Positions 8,361-18,209 are shown, counted from the stretch's first letter. The stretch: 64,000 bases of DNA from Rhodobacteraceae bacterium IMCC1909 (GCA_030704425.1 JAPDHM010000001.1:1674001-1738000), one strand, 5' to 3'. Program-made: numbers and translations. The notes: generated by a model from the sequence alone, not told the origin.

Positions 8361-9377
8361 CTAGCGCAACATCCCGGCGATATCGTAGGTTTGTTGCAAG
8401 ATCGGAGCGGCCAAAGCCCGGCCACGTTCAGCGCCGCGTGCCAAAATACGGTCAATCTCATCGGGTTCTTGCATCAAGCGCGACATTTCGCCGGAGATCG
8501 GCGCCAGCTTTGAGACGGCTAAATCTGCAAGCTTTGGTTTGAATGCGCCGAATTGCTGCCCGGCAAATTCATCGATCACCGCCTGCGGTGTCATTTCATT
8601 CAGCGCAGCATAGATATTAACCAAGTTGCGCGCCTCTGGCCGGCCGTCCAACCCCTCGAGCGTTTCCGGCAAAGCTTCGGCATCAGTTTTCGCCTTTTTG
8701 ATTTTCTTGGCCAAAGCATCCGCATCATCGGTCATATTCAAACGGCTCATATCACTGGGATCAGACTTGGACATTTTCTTTGTCCCATCGCGCAGGCTCA
8801 TAACCCGCGTCGCCGCCCCCTCAATCACCGGTTCGGGAATTGGGAAGAAATTCACACCAAAATCATTGTTAAACTTCGTCGCAATATCGCGTGTCAGCTC
8901 GAGATGCTGCTTTTGATCTTCGCCCACGGGAACATGGGTGGCGTGGTAGATCAATATATCCGCCGCCATCAAAGCCGGGTAGCCAAAAAGACCAAGCGAG
9001 GCATTCTCACTATTCTTGCCCGCCTTATCTTTCCACTGTGTCATGCGCTTCATCCAGCCCATGCGCGCCACGCAGTTGAAAATCCAGCCCAGCTGCGCAT
9101 GTTCTGGTACTTGGCTTTGATTGAACAAGATTGATTTTTCAGGATCAATGCCTGCGGCTATGAAGCCGGCGCAGAGCTCGCGAGTGTTGCGGCGCAGGTC
9201 CGCTGGATCTTGCCAGACTGTGATCGCATGCAGATCAACCATGCAATAGACAGTTTCAAATCCGCCATTCTCTTGCATATCCACAAATCGCTTCATCGCG
9301 CCCAAGTAATTGCCCAAAGTCAGCCCACCTGAGGGTTGGATTCCTGAAAATACGCGCGGAATAAACTTTTCGGTCAT
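8361..9377 (-). CDS. trpS: Tryptophan--tRNA ligase
   Basis: A 338-residue class I aminoacyl-tRNA synthetase that charges tRNA-Trp. The HIGH-type motif appears as [13 protein letters not shown] (residues about 15-27) and the KMSKS loop as [11 protein letters not shown] near residue 200. Length is usual for bacterial TrpRS (330-345). It is divergent from the rhomboid-like gene at 9451, with 73 bp between start codons. Nothing unusual was seen. Confidence 0.97.
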   Translation of the reverse strand: MTEKFIPRVFSGIQPSGGLTLGNYLGAMKRFVDMQENGGFETVYCMVDLHAITVWQDPADLRRNTRELCAGFIAAGIDPEKSILFNQSQVPEHAQLGWIFNCVARMGWMKRMTQWKDKAGKNSENASLGLFGYPALMAADILIYHATHVPVGEDQKQHLELTRDIATKFNNDFGVNFFPIPEPVIEGAATRVMSLRDGTKKMSKSDPSDMSRLNMTDDADALAKKIKKAKTDAEALPETLEGLDGRPEARNLVNIYAALNEMTPQAVIDEFAGQQFGAFKPKLADLAVSKLAPISGEMSRLMQEPDEIDRILARGAERGRALAAPILQQTYDIAGMLR

Positions 9378-9450
9378 GAGGGCCTCGGCTCTAGAATTCA
9401 GTCTTCACATCGCATAATGAGCAAGGCCGAAGCCGTCAAGGAAGCACAGC

Positions 9451-10125
9451 ATGTCCGACTCCCCACCCCCCGCCGTCAATCCCCTACCGCCCGCGGTGAT
9501 TGTCCTGTTTTTGGCGGTGGTCATCGGCGAGGCCTATATCGCCGGCGCCGAGGCGCAGCTTTGGGGTCAATTTGATGCCCGTATCGACCTCATAAGGCAA
9601 TTTGCCTTCCTCCCTGCGGGGTTTGAACGAGCCGTATCGGCTGGTATTTGGCAGGCGGAATTATTTTGGCGCATGCTCACCTACCCTTTCGTTCATGCCG
9701 CGGTGATGCAGTCCATTTTGGCCTCGGTTTTAATTTTGGCCTTAGGGAAATTCGTCGGTGAAATCTTAGGCAACACGGCGGTTTTCGCCATTTTCGGCAT
9801 CTCTTCAGTGTTTGCAGCTCTTGGATACGCACAGTTCACATCCAGCACATATCCGCTCTTCGGCGGCTACCCGCCGGCCTATGGGTTGATCGGTGGGTTT
9901 AGTTTTGTGCTCTTTAGCCGCGCAGAAGGTCTTTTGAGCCACCAATTGCGCGCCTTTCGTATGCTCGGGCTTTTGATGGCGATCAACATCAGCTTTTCGT
10001 TGTTCAGCAGCGGGCCACCGCTTTGGGTTGCGGAGCTATGTGCCGCTGTGGCGGGATTTATCTCCGCCGCGTTGATCCAGCCGGGCGGGCTTGCCAGCCT
10101 AGTGGCGAAATTTCGGCGTCATTGA
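9451..10125 (+). CDS. Rhomboid-fold membrane protein, probably proteolytically inactive
   Basis: A 224-residue protein with about six hydrophobic helices and a short proline-rich cytoplasmic N-terminus. Layout and position next to trpS and murJ resemble roseobacter rhomboid-family proteases: the helix-2 region WRMLTYPFVHA is the rhomboid WRxxTxxFxH segment. The active-site positions are changed. Where a rhomboid has GxSG with the catalytic serine, this protein reads GGYPPAYGLIGG with no serine. Where the last helix should give the catalytic histidine (AHxGG), it reads VAELCAAVAGF. I therefore infer an iRhom-like or chaperone-type pseudoprotease, not an intramembrane protease. Fold confidence is moderate because only the N-terminal motif is intact. 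Confidence 0.65.
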   Translation: MSDSPPPAVNPLPPAVIVLFLAVVIGEAYIAGAEAQLWGQFDARIDLIRQFAFLPAGFERAVSAGIWQAELFWRMLTYPFVHAAVMQSILASVLILALGKFVGEILGNTAVFAIFGISSVFAALGYAQFTSSTYPLFGGYPPAYGLIGGFSFVLFSRAEGLLSHQLRAFRMLGLLMAINISFSLFSSGPPLWVAELCAAVAGFISAALIQPGGLASLVAKFRRH

Positions 10126-10272
10126 TCCATTGCCAATCAAAGACCTCTGCATAACGCCATTTCAACAACAAATGAGGGCAGCGCCTGCCTGGGCGGGCGC
10201 ATATGTCTGGTGGTGAAATCAATGCGAAATTTAAGCAACAACCATATATACCAGTATATTGAGATGGTGAAT

Positions 10273-10319
10273 GCGCCTGCCAGGGGGCAGGCAGGCGCAG
10301 CCCGGTGTTGCCACCGGGC
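10273..10319. terminator. Paired hairpins between convergent genes
   Basis: Two GC-rich hairpins lie in the 236-bp gap between the rhomboid-like gene and the end of murJ. The first pairs GCGCCTGCC (10273-10281) with GGCAGGCGC (10290-10298). The second is a perfect 8-bp stem, GCCCGGTG/CACCGGGC (10300-10319), with a 4-base loop. No T-run follows either side closely. They probably stop or stabilise transcripts from both directions. A further GC-rich, partly similar segment sits near 10178-10200. Confidence 0.5.
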
Positions 10320-10361
10320 AACGTGTTTTGGCTTGGTGGTTGGGTTATGCAGAGGTCTTAA

Positions 10362-11897
10362 TCAGTCGGCCTGGCGGATCAATTGCCGCAATTGCGCAAG
10401 GCTAAAGGCCCCGAGTAGGCGACCGGCCAGCGCGTAGCTGAGCCCTGCCACCCCTAAAATCACTGCCAGACCAAGCAGGCGCAGACCGGCCATCTGCAAG
10501 ACGGGTTCCAAAGCGCGGGCCGTGATCCAAACCACTGCGCCCATCACCAGGCTGGCCAAAAGAATGCGGAACGACCTTTTGCGCAACTGCGCATCCCAGC
10601 TTGCCGCCGCACCAAAACGCCGCGCACCCCACCACAGGCAGACCAGCATGGCCCAGCCGGCACAAGTTGCCCCATAGGCTGCGGCCGTAAACCCGATATA
10701 TCGGCTCAAACCGATTGCCACCACGGCATTAACCACCAATGCAACAAGGGCAAAGTTAAATGGCGACCTTGTGTCTTCCCGGGCGAAAAACACCGGCTGA
10801 TAGAGCTTTTGCAACACAAAGGCCGGCAAGCCCAATCCGTAAATCGCAGTGGCCAGGGCTGTGGCTTGGGTATCGCTGGCCACAAATGCCCCACGTTCGA
10901 ATAATACCGAGACCAATGCCGAAGGGATCACAACCAAGGCCACCGTGCAAGGAATGGTCAAAAGCAAAGACAGCTCTGCTGCGCGGTTGAAGGCCTCTTG
11001 CCCGCCCGCTTCATCGCCAATACGCAACCTCCGTGACAGATCCGGCAGGAGCACAATGCCAATGGCAACCCCCACCACACCCAGTGGCAGCTGATACAAC
11101 CGATCAGCATAATAGAGCCAGGCATTGGCTCCTTCAAAATAACTGGCAATCTGCCGACCCACCAGCAAATTGACCTGCACAACCCCGCCAGCCAGCGCGG
11201 CAGGGGCTGCGATCATGGCCAAACGCTTAAGCTCGGGCGTTATTTTCGGCCAGCGCGGCAACAGCCTAAACCCCGCCCGGAGCGCCGCGACCCAGAGCAC
11301 GGCCAGTTGCGCAATCCCCGCCAAAGGCACGCTCCACGCCAGGGTTAAACCGATATCCCAGCCCAACCACTGCGCCGCAAACAGCGCCAAAATAAAGCAA
11401 ATATTCAGCAAAACAGGCGCAGCCGCAGCTGCCACAAACCGCCCAGCTGAATTGAGCACACCCGAAATCAAGGCGGCGAGCGAGATGAAAAGAATGTAGG
11501 GAAAGGCAATTCGGCCAAACAACACAGTTAGATCAAAGCGTGCATCGCCGACAAAACCGCTTGCCATGGCCCAAACCAAATAGGGCATTGCCAGCATCGC
11601 AAGCGCGTTCAGCACAATAAGCACAAGTGCCAACATCGACAACGCGTCCCGCGCAAACTCCAGCGGCCCATCACCCGAGGCCAGCTTCTTTGAAAACATC
11701 GGTACGAAGGCGATATTAAACGCCCCTTCGGCGAAAAACCTACGAAACAGATTGGGCAGAGAAAAGGCCAGGAAAAACGCCTCTGCCACAGGAGAGGCCC
11801 CCAGAGCGCCCGCGATCAAAACATCGCGCAAAAATCCCATGACACGCGACACCAAGGTCCAAAACCCGACCGTAAAGACCCCTCGCATCATCGTCAT
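10362..11897 (-). CDS. murJ: Lipid II flippase MurJ
   Basis: A 511-residue polytopic membrane protein of the MVIN/MATE superfamily that moves lipid II across the inner membrane for peptidoglycan synthesis. The opening MRGVFTVGFWTLVSRVMGFLRDVLIA is the conserved MurJ helix 1 with RDxLIA. Later GAFNIAFVPMFS and the RRFFAEGAFN block match the family's central cavity segments. Length is normal (about 510-520). The start overlaps the end of glnD by 4 bp (ATGA), a glnD-murJ arrangement seen in related bacteria. The end faces the rhomboid-like gene across the two-hairpin region. Confidence 0.95.
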   Translation of the reverse strand: MTMMRGVFTVGFWTLVSRVMGFLRDVLIAGALGASPVAEAFFLAFSLPNLFRRFFAEGAFNIAFVPMFSKKLASGDGPLEFARDALSMLALVLIVLNALAMLAMPYLVWAMASGFVGDARFDLTVLFGRIAFPYILFISLAALISGVLNSAGRFVAAAAAPVLLNICFILALFAAQWLGWDIGLTLAWSVPLAGIAQLAVLWVAALRAGFRLLPRWPKITPELKRLAMIAAPAALAGGVVQVNLLVGRQIASYFEGANAWLYYADRLYQLPLGVVGVAIGIVLLPDLSRRLRIGDEAGGQEAFNRAAELSLLLTIPCTVALVVIPSALVSVLFERGAFVASDTQATALATAIYGLGLPAFVLQKLYQPVFFAREDTRSPFNFALVALVVNAVVAIGLSRYIGFTAAAYGATCAGWAMLVCLWWGARRFGAAASWDAQLRKRSFRILLASLVMGAVVWITARALEPVLQMAGLRLLGLAVILGVAGLSYALAGRLLGAFSLAQLRQLIRQAD

Positions 11898-14662
11898 GAT
11901 AGCGCCCTCGTCGCGCCTTGCTTCAAAGCGTCCCGCAGTTTTTGCTCCAAACTGTCCCGCTTGGCCTTGGAATGCAGCTTCAGCCCGAACATGTCTTTGA
12001 CGTAGAATGTATCGACCACCTGTTCACCATAGGTGGCAATCACCGCGCTGGAAATATTCACATTGGCCGCGGCCAGCGTGCGGGTCAGGTCATAAAGCAG
12101 TCCGAGGCGGTCGCGTGTATCAACCTCAATGATTGTGTATATTTCAGAGCCTTCATTGTCGAAACTGATCGAGGTGGGCACTTGAAACGCCCGCTCACGT
12201 TTCTTGATTTTATCACGCGATTGGATGACCTCACGGGCCACAAGCGTGCCTTGCAAGGTCTCGTTAATCATCTTTTCTAACCGTCCAAGTCGCAGGTCCT
12301 CATAGGGGTGACCTTCCGCATCCTGCACCCAAAAAACCGCGGTGGCGTAGCCGTCTTTGCTTGTGAAGGTGCGCGCGTCAACCACATTCGCCCCGCTCAA
12401 GGCCAAAGCGCCACAAATCCGGCTGAACACCCCCGGATGATCCCCCATCGCAAAGCAAATCCGCGTCGCGTCGCGATCTTCATCGGGCTGCAAATCCATA
12501 CGAATTTCGTCTTCTGGAATATCCAGAAGCAGCCGGGCAAAAATTTGATGCGCCGTGACATGCAGACCTTGCCAATAAGGCGGGTAATGGCGGTTCGTTT
12601 CGTGACGCAGCGCCGCTTTGGACCAATCGGGCAGCGCCTTACGCAGGTTTTTCTTCGCCTCGGTGCCGCGATTTTCTCGGTTGAGATCTTCCAGCCCGGT
12701 CTCCAGAGCCTTTTTCGTTTGCCGGTACAACGCCCGGATCAGCACGGCTTTCCAGTTGTTCCACGCCCCGGGGCCCACACCTGAAATGTCACAGACGGTT
12801 AAGACCGTCAGAAGATCCAGGCGCTTAACCGATTGCACCGCCTTGGCGAAATCACGCACCGTGCGCGGATCTGCAATATCACGTTTTTGCGCCATATCGG
12901 ACATCAAAAGATGATGCCGGACGAGCCACTCGACCGTCTCCACCTCACGCGGCTTGAGCCCCAAACGCGGCGCAACTTCACGGGCGATTTTCGCGCCGAG
13001 TACCGAATGATCTTCGGGCCGCCCCTTGCCAATATCATGCAGCAGAAGGGCAACATAGAGCACTTTTCGGTTCAGACCCTCGGCCAATATTCCGCTGGCG
13101 ACCGGCAACTCCTCTATCAATTCCCCACGCTCAATCGCAGCCAGATGGCTGATCGTTTGAATGGTGTGCTCATCAACCGTGTAGGAGTGATACATGTTGA
13201 ACTGCATCATAGCGACAATCGGTTCAAACTCCGGAATAAATGCCGCCAAAACGCCCAGCTCATTCATGCGCCGCAATCCCCGCTCAGGATTGCCGTGTTT
13301 CAGCAGAATGTCGATAAAGATACGAATAGCCTCATCCGACTGGCGCATCGACCCATCTATCAAGTGCAGGTTCGCCGACAAAAGCCGCATGGCATTCGGA
13401 TGGATCAAAAGGCCCGTGCGCATAGCCTCTTCAAAAACCCGAAGCAGGTTCATTTTATCTTGTAAGAACGCATCCGGATCGGCAATGGCCAGCCGGTTTT
13501 GCAACACAGAAAAACCCGGCTTCAACTTTGGCTTTCGGCGCAACACACGCAGCAAAACAGGCTCCTTCTTCACCTGCGCAGCCTCAAGAGCGGTCAGGAA
13601 AATGCGGGTCAACTCCCCCACTTTTGTCGCATGGCGAAAATAGGCCTGCATGAAATGCTCCACCGCCCGCCGCCCGCCGCGGTCGCGATACCCCATCGCC
13701 TCGGCAACCTCGACCTGCAACTCAAAGGTCAACTGGTCCATCGCGCGATTGGCAATCAAATGGAGATGACAACGCACCGCCCAAAGAAAATTCTGCGCGG
13801 CCTCAAATGTGGCGAATTCCTCGGCGCTGAACACGCCGGCTTCAACCAATTGCTCGGCATGAAATACACCGTTGATGTATTTTTCAATCCAATAAAGTGA
13901 TTGCAGATCGCGCAGCCCGCCTTTGCCCTCTTTGACATTCGGCTCCACCATATACCGCTGGCCGCCCTGCTTGAGATGGCGCGCATCACGTTCCGCAAGC
14001 TTGGCTTCGGTAAATTCGCCGGCGGTATCTTTAAAGAGTTTTTCTCGAAGCTGGGTTTGAAGCTGCTGGAACACCTCTTGGTCACCAAGTAAGAACCGCA
14101 TCTCAACCAAAGATGTGCGAATAGTGTAGTCTTCCCGGGCCAGGCGCAGACAATCCCGGATCGCGCGGCTGGAATGACCCACTTTAAGGCGCAGATCCCA
14201 AAGCACATATAGCAAACTTTCAATCACGCTTTCGGCCCAAGCGGTCATCTTATAGGGGATGACGAAGAGCAAATCGACATCTGAGAATGGCGCCATGCCA
14301 CCCCGACCATAGCCCCCCACAGCCACAATCGCCAATTGCTCAGAGGTGGTCGCAACTTGCCGGGGATGCATATAGCGCAGTGCCGCATCATAGGCTGCCG
14401 CCACCGCACAATCGGTCAAATAGCAATAGCTCATCGTCGCGGCCTGCGACGCGAAAGGAGCCGCCTTGAAGGCCGCCGAAATCCGCTCCAGCCCTGCAGC
14501 ACGGCTCTGGCGCAGAATGCCGACCACAGCCCCGCGGATCGCCGCCGCATCACTGAGATATGCCACCGCGCGGTCAATCTGGGCGGCAACATCCTCGCGA
14601 TCAAAGATGTCAGACGCCTCGACAATGAGATCCGAGGGCGCGCAAAGGTTGGACAGTTCCAA
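11894..14662 (-). CDS. glnD: [Protein-PII] uridylyltransferase/uridylyl-removing enzyme
   Basis: A 922-residue bifunctional nitrogen sensor that uridylylates and deuridylylates PII proteins in response to glutamine. Domain order is visible. The nucleotidyltransferase domain has VGGYGRGGMAPFSDVDLLF near residues 110-130. A linker follows. The HD domain has YVALLLHDIGKGRPEDHS near residue 530 for uridylyl removal. Two C-terminal ACT domains begin at RICFAMGDHPGVFSRI and TIIEVDTRDRLGLLYDLT. Length is typical (880-940). It lies 2 bp downstream of the LpoA-like gene and is coupled to murJ. Confidence 0.97.
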   Translation of the reverse strand: MELSNLCAPSDLIVEASDIFDREDVAAQIDRAVAYLSDAAAIRGAVVGILRQSRAAGLERISAAFKAAPFASQAATMSYCYLTDCAVAAAYDAALRYMHPRQVATTSEQLAIVAVGGYGRGGMAPFSDVDLLFVIPYKMTAWAESVIESLLYVLWDLRLKVGHSSRAIRDCLRLAREDYTIRTSLVEMRFLLGDQEVFQQLQTQLREKLFKDTAGEFTEAKLAERDARHLKQGGQRYMVEPNVKEGKGGLRDLQSLYWIEKYINGVFHAEQLVEAGVFSAEEFATFEAAQNFLWAVRCHLHLIANRAMDQLTFELQVEVAEAMGYRDRGGRRAVEHFMQAYFRHATKVGELTRIFLTALEAAQVKKEPVLLRVLRRKPKLKPGFSVLQNRLAIADPDAFLQDKMNLLRVFEEAMRTGLLIHPNAMRLLSANLHLIDGSMRQSDEAIRIFIDILLKHGNPERGLRRMNELGVLAAFIPEFEPIVAMMQFNMYHSYTVDEHTIQTISHLAAIERGELIEELPVASGILAEGLNRKVLYVALLLHDIGKGRPEDHSVLGAKIAREVAPRLGLKPREVETVEWLVRHHLLMSDMAQKRDIADPRTVRDFAKAVQSVKRLDLLTVLTVCDISGVGPGAWNNWKAVLIRALYRQTKKALETGLEDLNRENRGTEAKKNLRKALPDWSKAALRHETNRHYPPYWQGLHVTAHQIFARLLLDIPEDEIRMDLQPDEDRDATRICFAMGDHPGVFSRICGALALSGANVVDARTFTSKDGYATAVFWVQDAEGHPYEDLRLGRLEKMINETLQGTLVAREVIQSRDKIKKRERAFQVPTSISFDNEGSEIYTIIEVDTRDRLGLLYDLTRTLAAANVNISSAVIATYGEQVVDTFYVKDMFGLKLHSKAKRDSLEQKLRDALKQGATRALS

Positions 14663-14664
14663 GC

Positions 14665-15855
14665 CTAAAATCCGATAGTGGAAAAGCTGCCCGGGGCTGG
14701 CGACAACACAACGACTTTATTGCCTTCAATGGTGGCCACCGCCAAGCCGCGTTCAACCGTGCCATCATCGCGCAAGCGGAAAATGCCTGCCGCGCCCTGA
14801 AAACCGCTGCTTAAGGTTAATCCCCGCCGGTTCAGAGCATCTCGGTTGCCCGTGGCCACTGAGGCGCCCACTGCCGCCACGCCATCATAGGCAATGGCCG
14901 CCAATGGATGCGGCGCGCGGTCATAGACGGTTTGAAAGCGCGCATTGAATTGTTCACTGCGCACAGGGCTTGGCATGGCGAACCATCCCCCCTGAATAGC
15001 CGGTAAATGAAAGGCGGAGGGCAAAGCGTCCCACTGCGCCAAACCGGCATATTGCACCAGCTGCGGATCCACTCCCGCCTCTGGCAGCAATTGCGCGATC
15101 AAAGGCAACCCGCCGTCGTAATCGGCAGTTAGAAACACAATATCGGCGTCTATGACTTCATTGCGTTCAGCCACTCGGCTCATCGCATCCACCAAGTCCT
15201 GTTGAGTAAATTCATACCCCTCTACACCGGCCACGAAACTGCCTTGCTCTTCCAATGCCCGCTCGAGGGCATCGCGCCCAGCCTGCCCCGGCACCGTGTT
15301 GGCATGCACCAAAAGCGCCCGTGATTTTCCTTGTTCATATGCATAAGCAGCCAAATGTTCGGCCGTGTTCTGAAACGTATGACCCAAGACATAGACATTG
15401 CCACCGGCAATCTCGACATTGTTCGATAGGGACAAAACGCTCACACCGCTGCCGGCGACCGCCAGACCCGCCGCATTGGCTGCGCCCGCAAAAAGCGGAC
15501 CGACAATCACCTGCGCGCCCTCTTGTATCGCAAGCTGAGCCATTTCGGCCGCCTGCGTCTCAAGCCCGGCCGTGTCATAGACTTGCATCTGCATTTCAAC
15601 CCGGCCTTTAAGATCCGCCATGGCCATGCGCGCCGCTTGCTCTGCAAAAAGCGCCAATTCCTGCACCCGCTCATCCGTCGCTGTGAGCGGCAAGAGAACC
15701 GCAACCTGTACCGTCTTGCCGCCATCAAGCCGGAGGCCGCCGCCTGACATTGGCCCGCCAGAGGGCGCAACACAAGCCGACAGAAGCATCGAAGCACAAA
15801 GCGCCAATACAGCCGCGCCGCGAAGATGCGACATTGATGGGATTAGAAAATTCAT
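14665..15855 (-). CDS. LpoA-like penicillin-binding protein activator (lipoprotein)
   Basis: A 396-residue lipoprotein. The signal peptide ends in the lipobox LLSAC, so the mature N-terminal cysteine would be lipidated in the envelope. The rest is a type-1 periplasmic-binding fold (VQVAVLLPLTATDERVQELA..., VIVGPLFAGAANAAG) as in the C-terminal domain of LpoA, which stimulates peptidoglycan synthases. The usual alphaproteobacterial neighbour set is present: rsmI divergent, then yraN and gshB. ATG 15855 puts the signal peptide at a natural length; the frame also opens 60 bases upstream without a better site. The name rests on family and neighbourhood, and activity on a PBP is inferred. Confidence 0.8.
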   Translation of the reverse strand: MNFLIPSMSHLRGAAVLALCASMLLSACVAPSGGPMSGGGLRLDGGKTVQVAVLLPLTATDERVQELALFAEQAARMAMADLKGRVEMQMQVYDTAGLETQAAEMAQLAIQEGAQVIVGPLFAGAANAAGLAVAGSGVSVLSLSNNVEIAGGNVYVLGHTFQNTAEHLAAYAYEQGKSRALLVHANTVPGQAGRDALERALEEQGSFVAGVEGYEFTQQDLVDAMSRVAERNEVIDADIVFLTADYDGGLPLIAQLLPEAGVDPQLVQYAGLAQWDALPSAFHLPAIQGGWFAMPSPVRSEQFNARFQTVYDRAPHPLAAIAYDGVAAVGASVATGNRDALNRRGLTLSSGFQGAAGIFRLRDDGTVERGLAVATIEGNKVVVLSPAPGSFSTIGF

Positions 15856-15929
15856 AGTCAAAGCGCCCTTCAGAGATTGGTAGACCTGTGTTAAGTTTAG
15901 TTTATTGCAATCCACAAAGGGGTCCAGAG

Positions 15930-16799
15930 GTGAATCATAATTTGATTAAGTTGGAGCCCGGCTTATACCTTGTGGCAACACCTTTAGGCTCAGCGCGCGA
16001 TATTACGCTGCGCGCGCTTGATATTTTAGCCTCTGCGGATGTATTAGCCGCCGAAGATACCCGGACAGCCCGAAAATTGCTGGACATTCATGGTGTGCCC
16101 TTGGCCGGGCGGCGAATCATTGCCTATCACGATCACAGCCAGGCCAAGGACCGCCAGAAACTACTCCAGCATGTCGTGGAGGGTAAGTCCGTTGCCTATG
16201 TTGCAGAAGCAGGCACGCCGTTGATCGCCGATCCCGGCTATCAACTGGTCGCCGATGCCCGGCGCGAGGGGTTAACCATCCTATCGGCGCCGGGACCTGC
16301 GGCCTGTATCGCCGCTCTGACTGTGGCCGGCCTGCCGACGGATCAATTTCACTTCGCCGGTTTCTTGGCACCGCAACAGGTGGCCCGCCAAAAGCAGCTG
16401 GCGGAACTTATGGCTCTGCGCGCAACCATTGTTCTGTATGAATCCCCCAAACGGTTGGCCGCGCTTCTGGCCGATATCGAAACGACCGGCGGAGCGGCGC
16501 GTCCTGTGGCGGTCTGCCGCGAATTAACCAAGAAGTTTGAAGACGTACAAAGCGGGCCTGTTGAGAGTCTCCGCGCATTCTACGCTGAAACCCCCGCCCG
16601 CGGCGAAATTGTAGTGCTGATTGGCGCGGGAGAAGAGGCCAAAGTTGATAAAAGCGATCTTGAGGCGGCGCTTGTTCATGCAATGTTAAATCTTCGCGTG
16701 AAAGATGCAGCAGACGCTGTGGCTGGCGCTTACGGCCTGCCGCGGCGCGATATCTACCAATTGGCCCTCAAATTACAGGCTGTGCAAACCGAAGAGTAA
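15930..16799 (+). CDS. rsmI: 16S rRNA (cytidine(1402)-2'-O)-methyltransferase
   Basis: A 289-residue SAM-dependent tetrapyrrole-methylase-fold enzyme that 2'-O-methylates C1402 in the ribosomal P site. Conserved blocks: LYLVATPLGSARDITLRAL, ASADVLAAEDTRTARKLL, and YVAEAGTPLIADPG (the family's xDAGTPxISDPG). I chose GTG 15930 (MNHNLIKLEPG...) because AAGGGG precedes it and the protein then matches homologue length. An ATG at 15888 in the same frame would extend it by 14 residues into the divergent promoter region shared with the LpoA-like gene. Confidence 0.92.
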   Translation: MNHNLIKLEPGLYLVATPLGSARDITLRALDILASADVLAAEDTRTARKLLDIHGVPLAGRRIIAYHDHSQAKDRQKLLQHVVEGKSVAYVAEAGTPLIADPGYQLVADARREGLTILSAPGPAACIAALTVAGLPTDQFHFAGFLAPQQVARQKQLAELMALRATIVLYESPKRLAALLADIETTGGAARPVAVCRELTKKFEDVQSGPVESLRAFYAETPARGEIVVLIGAGEEAKVDKSDLEAALVHAMLNLRVKDAADAVAGAYGLPRRDIYQLALKLQAVQTEE

Positions 16800-16803
16800 A
16801 GCG

Positions 16804-17172
16804 ATGTTTTACAAAGCTGCGCAAGGTACAACCAATCATCTGGCCGGACTGGCCGCTGAACACTCCGTGATCGCCGAATATGCTGGGCGCACGCACCACA
16901 TGCTGGCCCATCGCTGGCGCGGCGACGCGGGCGAAATCGATCTTATTTTTGCCGATGGCGATGGGTTGATCTTCACCGAAGTGAAAAAGAGCCGGAGCCA
17001 TGGTGCGGCGCTGCGCAACCTAAGCCACAGGCAGCAAAAACGCCTCTACCAAGCCGCCACAGAATATCTTGCGAATACCGGCCGCACTTTGGCCACAGAT
17101 ATGCGCTTTGATGTGGCCTTGGTTGATGGGCAAGGCCATATTCAAGTGATGGAAAATGCCATGATCCAATAG
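16804..17172 (+). CDS. yraN: YraN family (UPF0102) nuclease-fold protein
   Basis: A 122-residue protein of the YraN/UPF0102 family with a PD-(D/E)xK nuclease fold. The core reads AGEIDLIFADGDGLIFTEVKKS (residues about 41-62, shown in part here): the GEIDLI aspartate and the EVK pair are the predicted metal-binding residues. It starts 4 bases after the rsmI stop, the usual gene order. The molecular role in most bacteria is unclear; a role in DNA processing or recombination is proposed for relatives. A frame that begins farther upstream inside rsmI is not used. Confidence 0.88.
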   Translation: MFYKAAQGTTNHLAGLAAEHSVIAEYAGRTHHMLAHRWRGDAGEIDLIFADGDGLIFTEVKKSRSHGAALRNLSHRQQKRLYQAATEYLANTGRTLATDMRFDVALVDGQGHIQVMENAMIQ

Positions 17173-17270
17173 GGTTTTGCCTAAGGGCCGTGACAGAAAC
17201 AAATTGCCAAACCACGAGTGGGTCATTAATGAGTTCTAACCCGATCTGGGGACTTGTCTGAGGGACTCAC

Positions 17271-18209
17271 ATGTCAAAAAAAATCGCTTTTCAAATGGAC
17301 CCGATGGAATCGGTCAACATTGATGCAGACAGCAGTTTTCATTTGGCGATGGAAGCCCAGGCGCGCGGCCACGAAATTTATTACCATACGCCCGACCGAC
17401 TGGCCTTTGAAAATGGCAAAGTCACGGCCAAGGGGCAAAAAATGCTACTTCGTCGCGCGCACGGCAACCATGTGGATCTTGGCCCGCTAGAGCATTTGGA
17501 TCTTCACGCGTTTGACGTGGTTTGGTTGCGCCAGGATCCGCCTTTCGACATGGGATACATCACAACCACGCATTTGTTGGACCTTTTGAAGTCCGATACT
17601 TTGGTCGTGAATGATCCGTTTTGGGTGCGCAATTACCCTGAAAAGCTCCTGATGTTACAATTTCCGGAGCTGATCCCTCCGACCACAATTGCACGCGACT
17701 TGGACACGCTCAAAGCGTTCCGCGCGCAACATGGTGATGTGATTGTCAAACCGCTTTATGGCAACGGCGGCGCCGGCGTGTTTCGCCTCACTCCAGAAGA
17801 TCGCAACATCGCCTCATTGCATGAGCTCTTCACCGGGATAAATTCCGAACCTCTGATCATCCAAAAATTCCTGCCAGCCGTCAGCAATGGCGACAAGAGG
17901 GTCATTTTGGTGAATGGTGAGGCGGTGGGTGCGATCAACCGCGTCCCTGCGGCCGGCGAGACCCGCTCAAACATGCATGTTGGCGGCCGGCCCGAAAAAA
18001 GCGGCCTAACCGCCCGGGACCTCGAAATTTGTGCCGCCATTGGGCCTTTACTCCGCGATCAAGGCCAGATTTTTGTCGGGATCGACGTGATCGGCGATTA
18101 TCTGACTGAAATCAACGTCACCTCCCCCACGGGCCTGCAAGAATTGCAACGCTTCGATGGAACAAATGTGGCCGGGTTGATTTGGGACGCGATTGAAGCG
18201 CATCTGTGA
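17271..18209 (+). CDS. gshB: Glutathione synthetase
   Basis: A 312-residue ATP-grasp ligase that joins gamma-glutamylcysteine and glycine to give glutathione. Family blocks: the N-terminal KIAFQMDPMESVNIDADSSF (DPxxxIxxxxDSSF), then VWLRQDPPFDMGYITTTHLL, VIVKPLYGNGGAGVFRL for the ATP-grasp phosphate loop, and the C-terminal DVIGDYLTEINVTSPTGLQE that binds Mg and substrate. Length is typical (310-320). It follows yraN by 98 bp and may share the rsmI transcript. gshA is not in the window. Confidence 0.97.
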   Translation: MSKKIAFQMDPMESVNIDADSSFHLAMEAQARGHEIYYHTPDRLAFENGKVTAKGQKMLLRRAHGNHVDLGPLEHLDLHAFDVVWLRQDPPFDMGYITTTHLLDLLKSDTLVVNDPFWVRNYPEKLLMLQFPELIPPTTIARDLDTLKAFRAQHGDVIVKPLYGNGGAGVFRLTPEDRNIASLHELFTGINSEPLIIQKFLPAVSNGDKRVILVNGEAVGAINRVPAAGETRSNMHVGGRPEKSGLTARDLEICAAIGPLLRDQGQIFVGIDVIGDYLTEINVTSPTGLQELQRFDGTNVAGLIWDAIEAHL

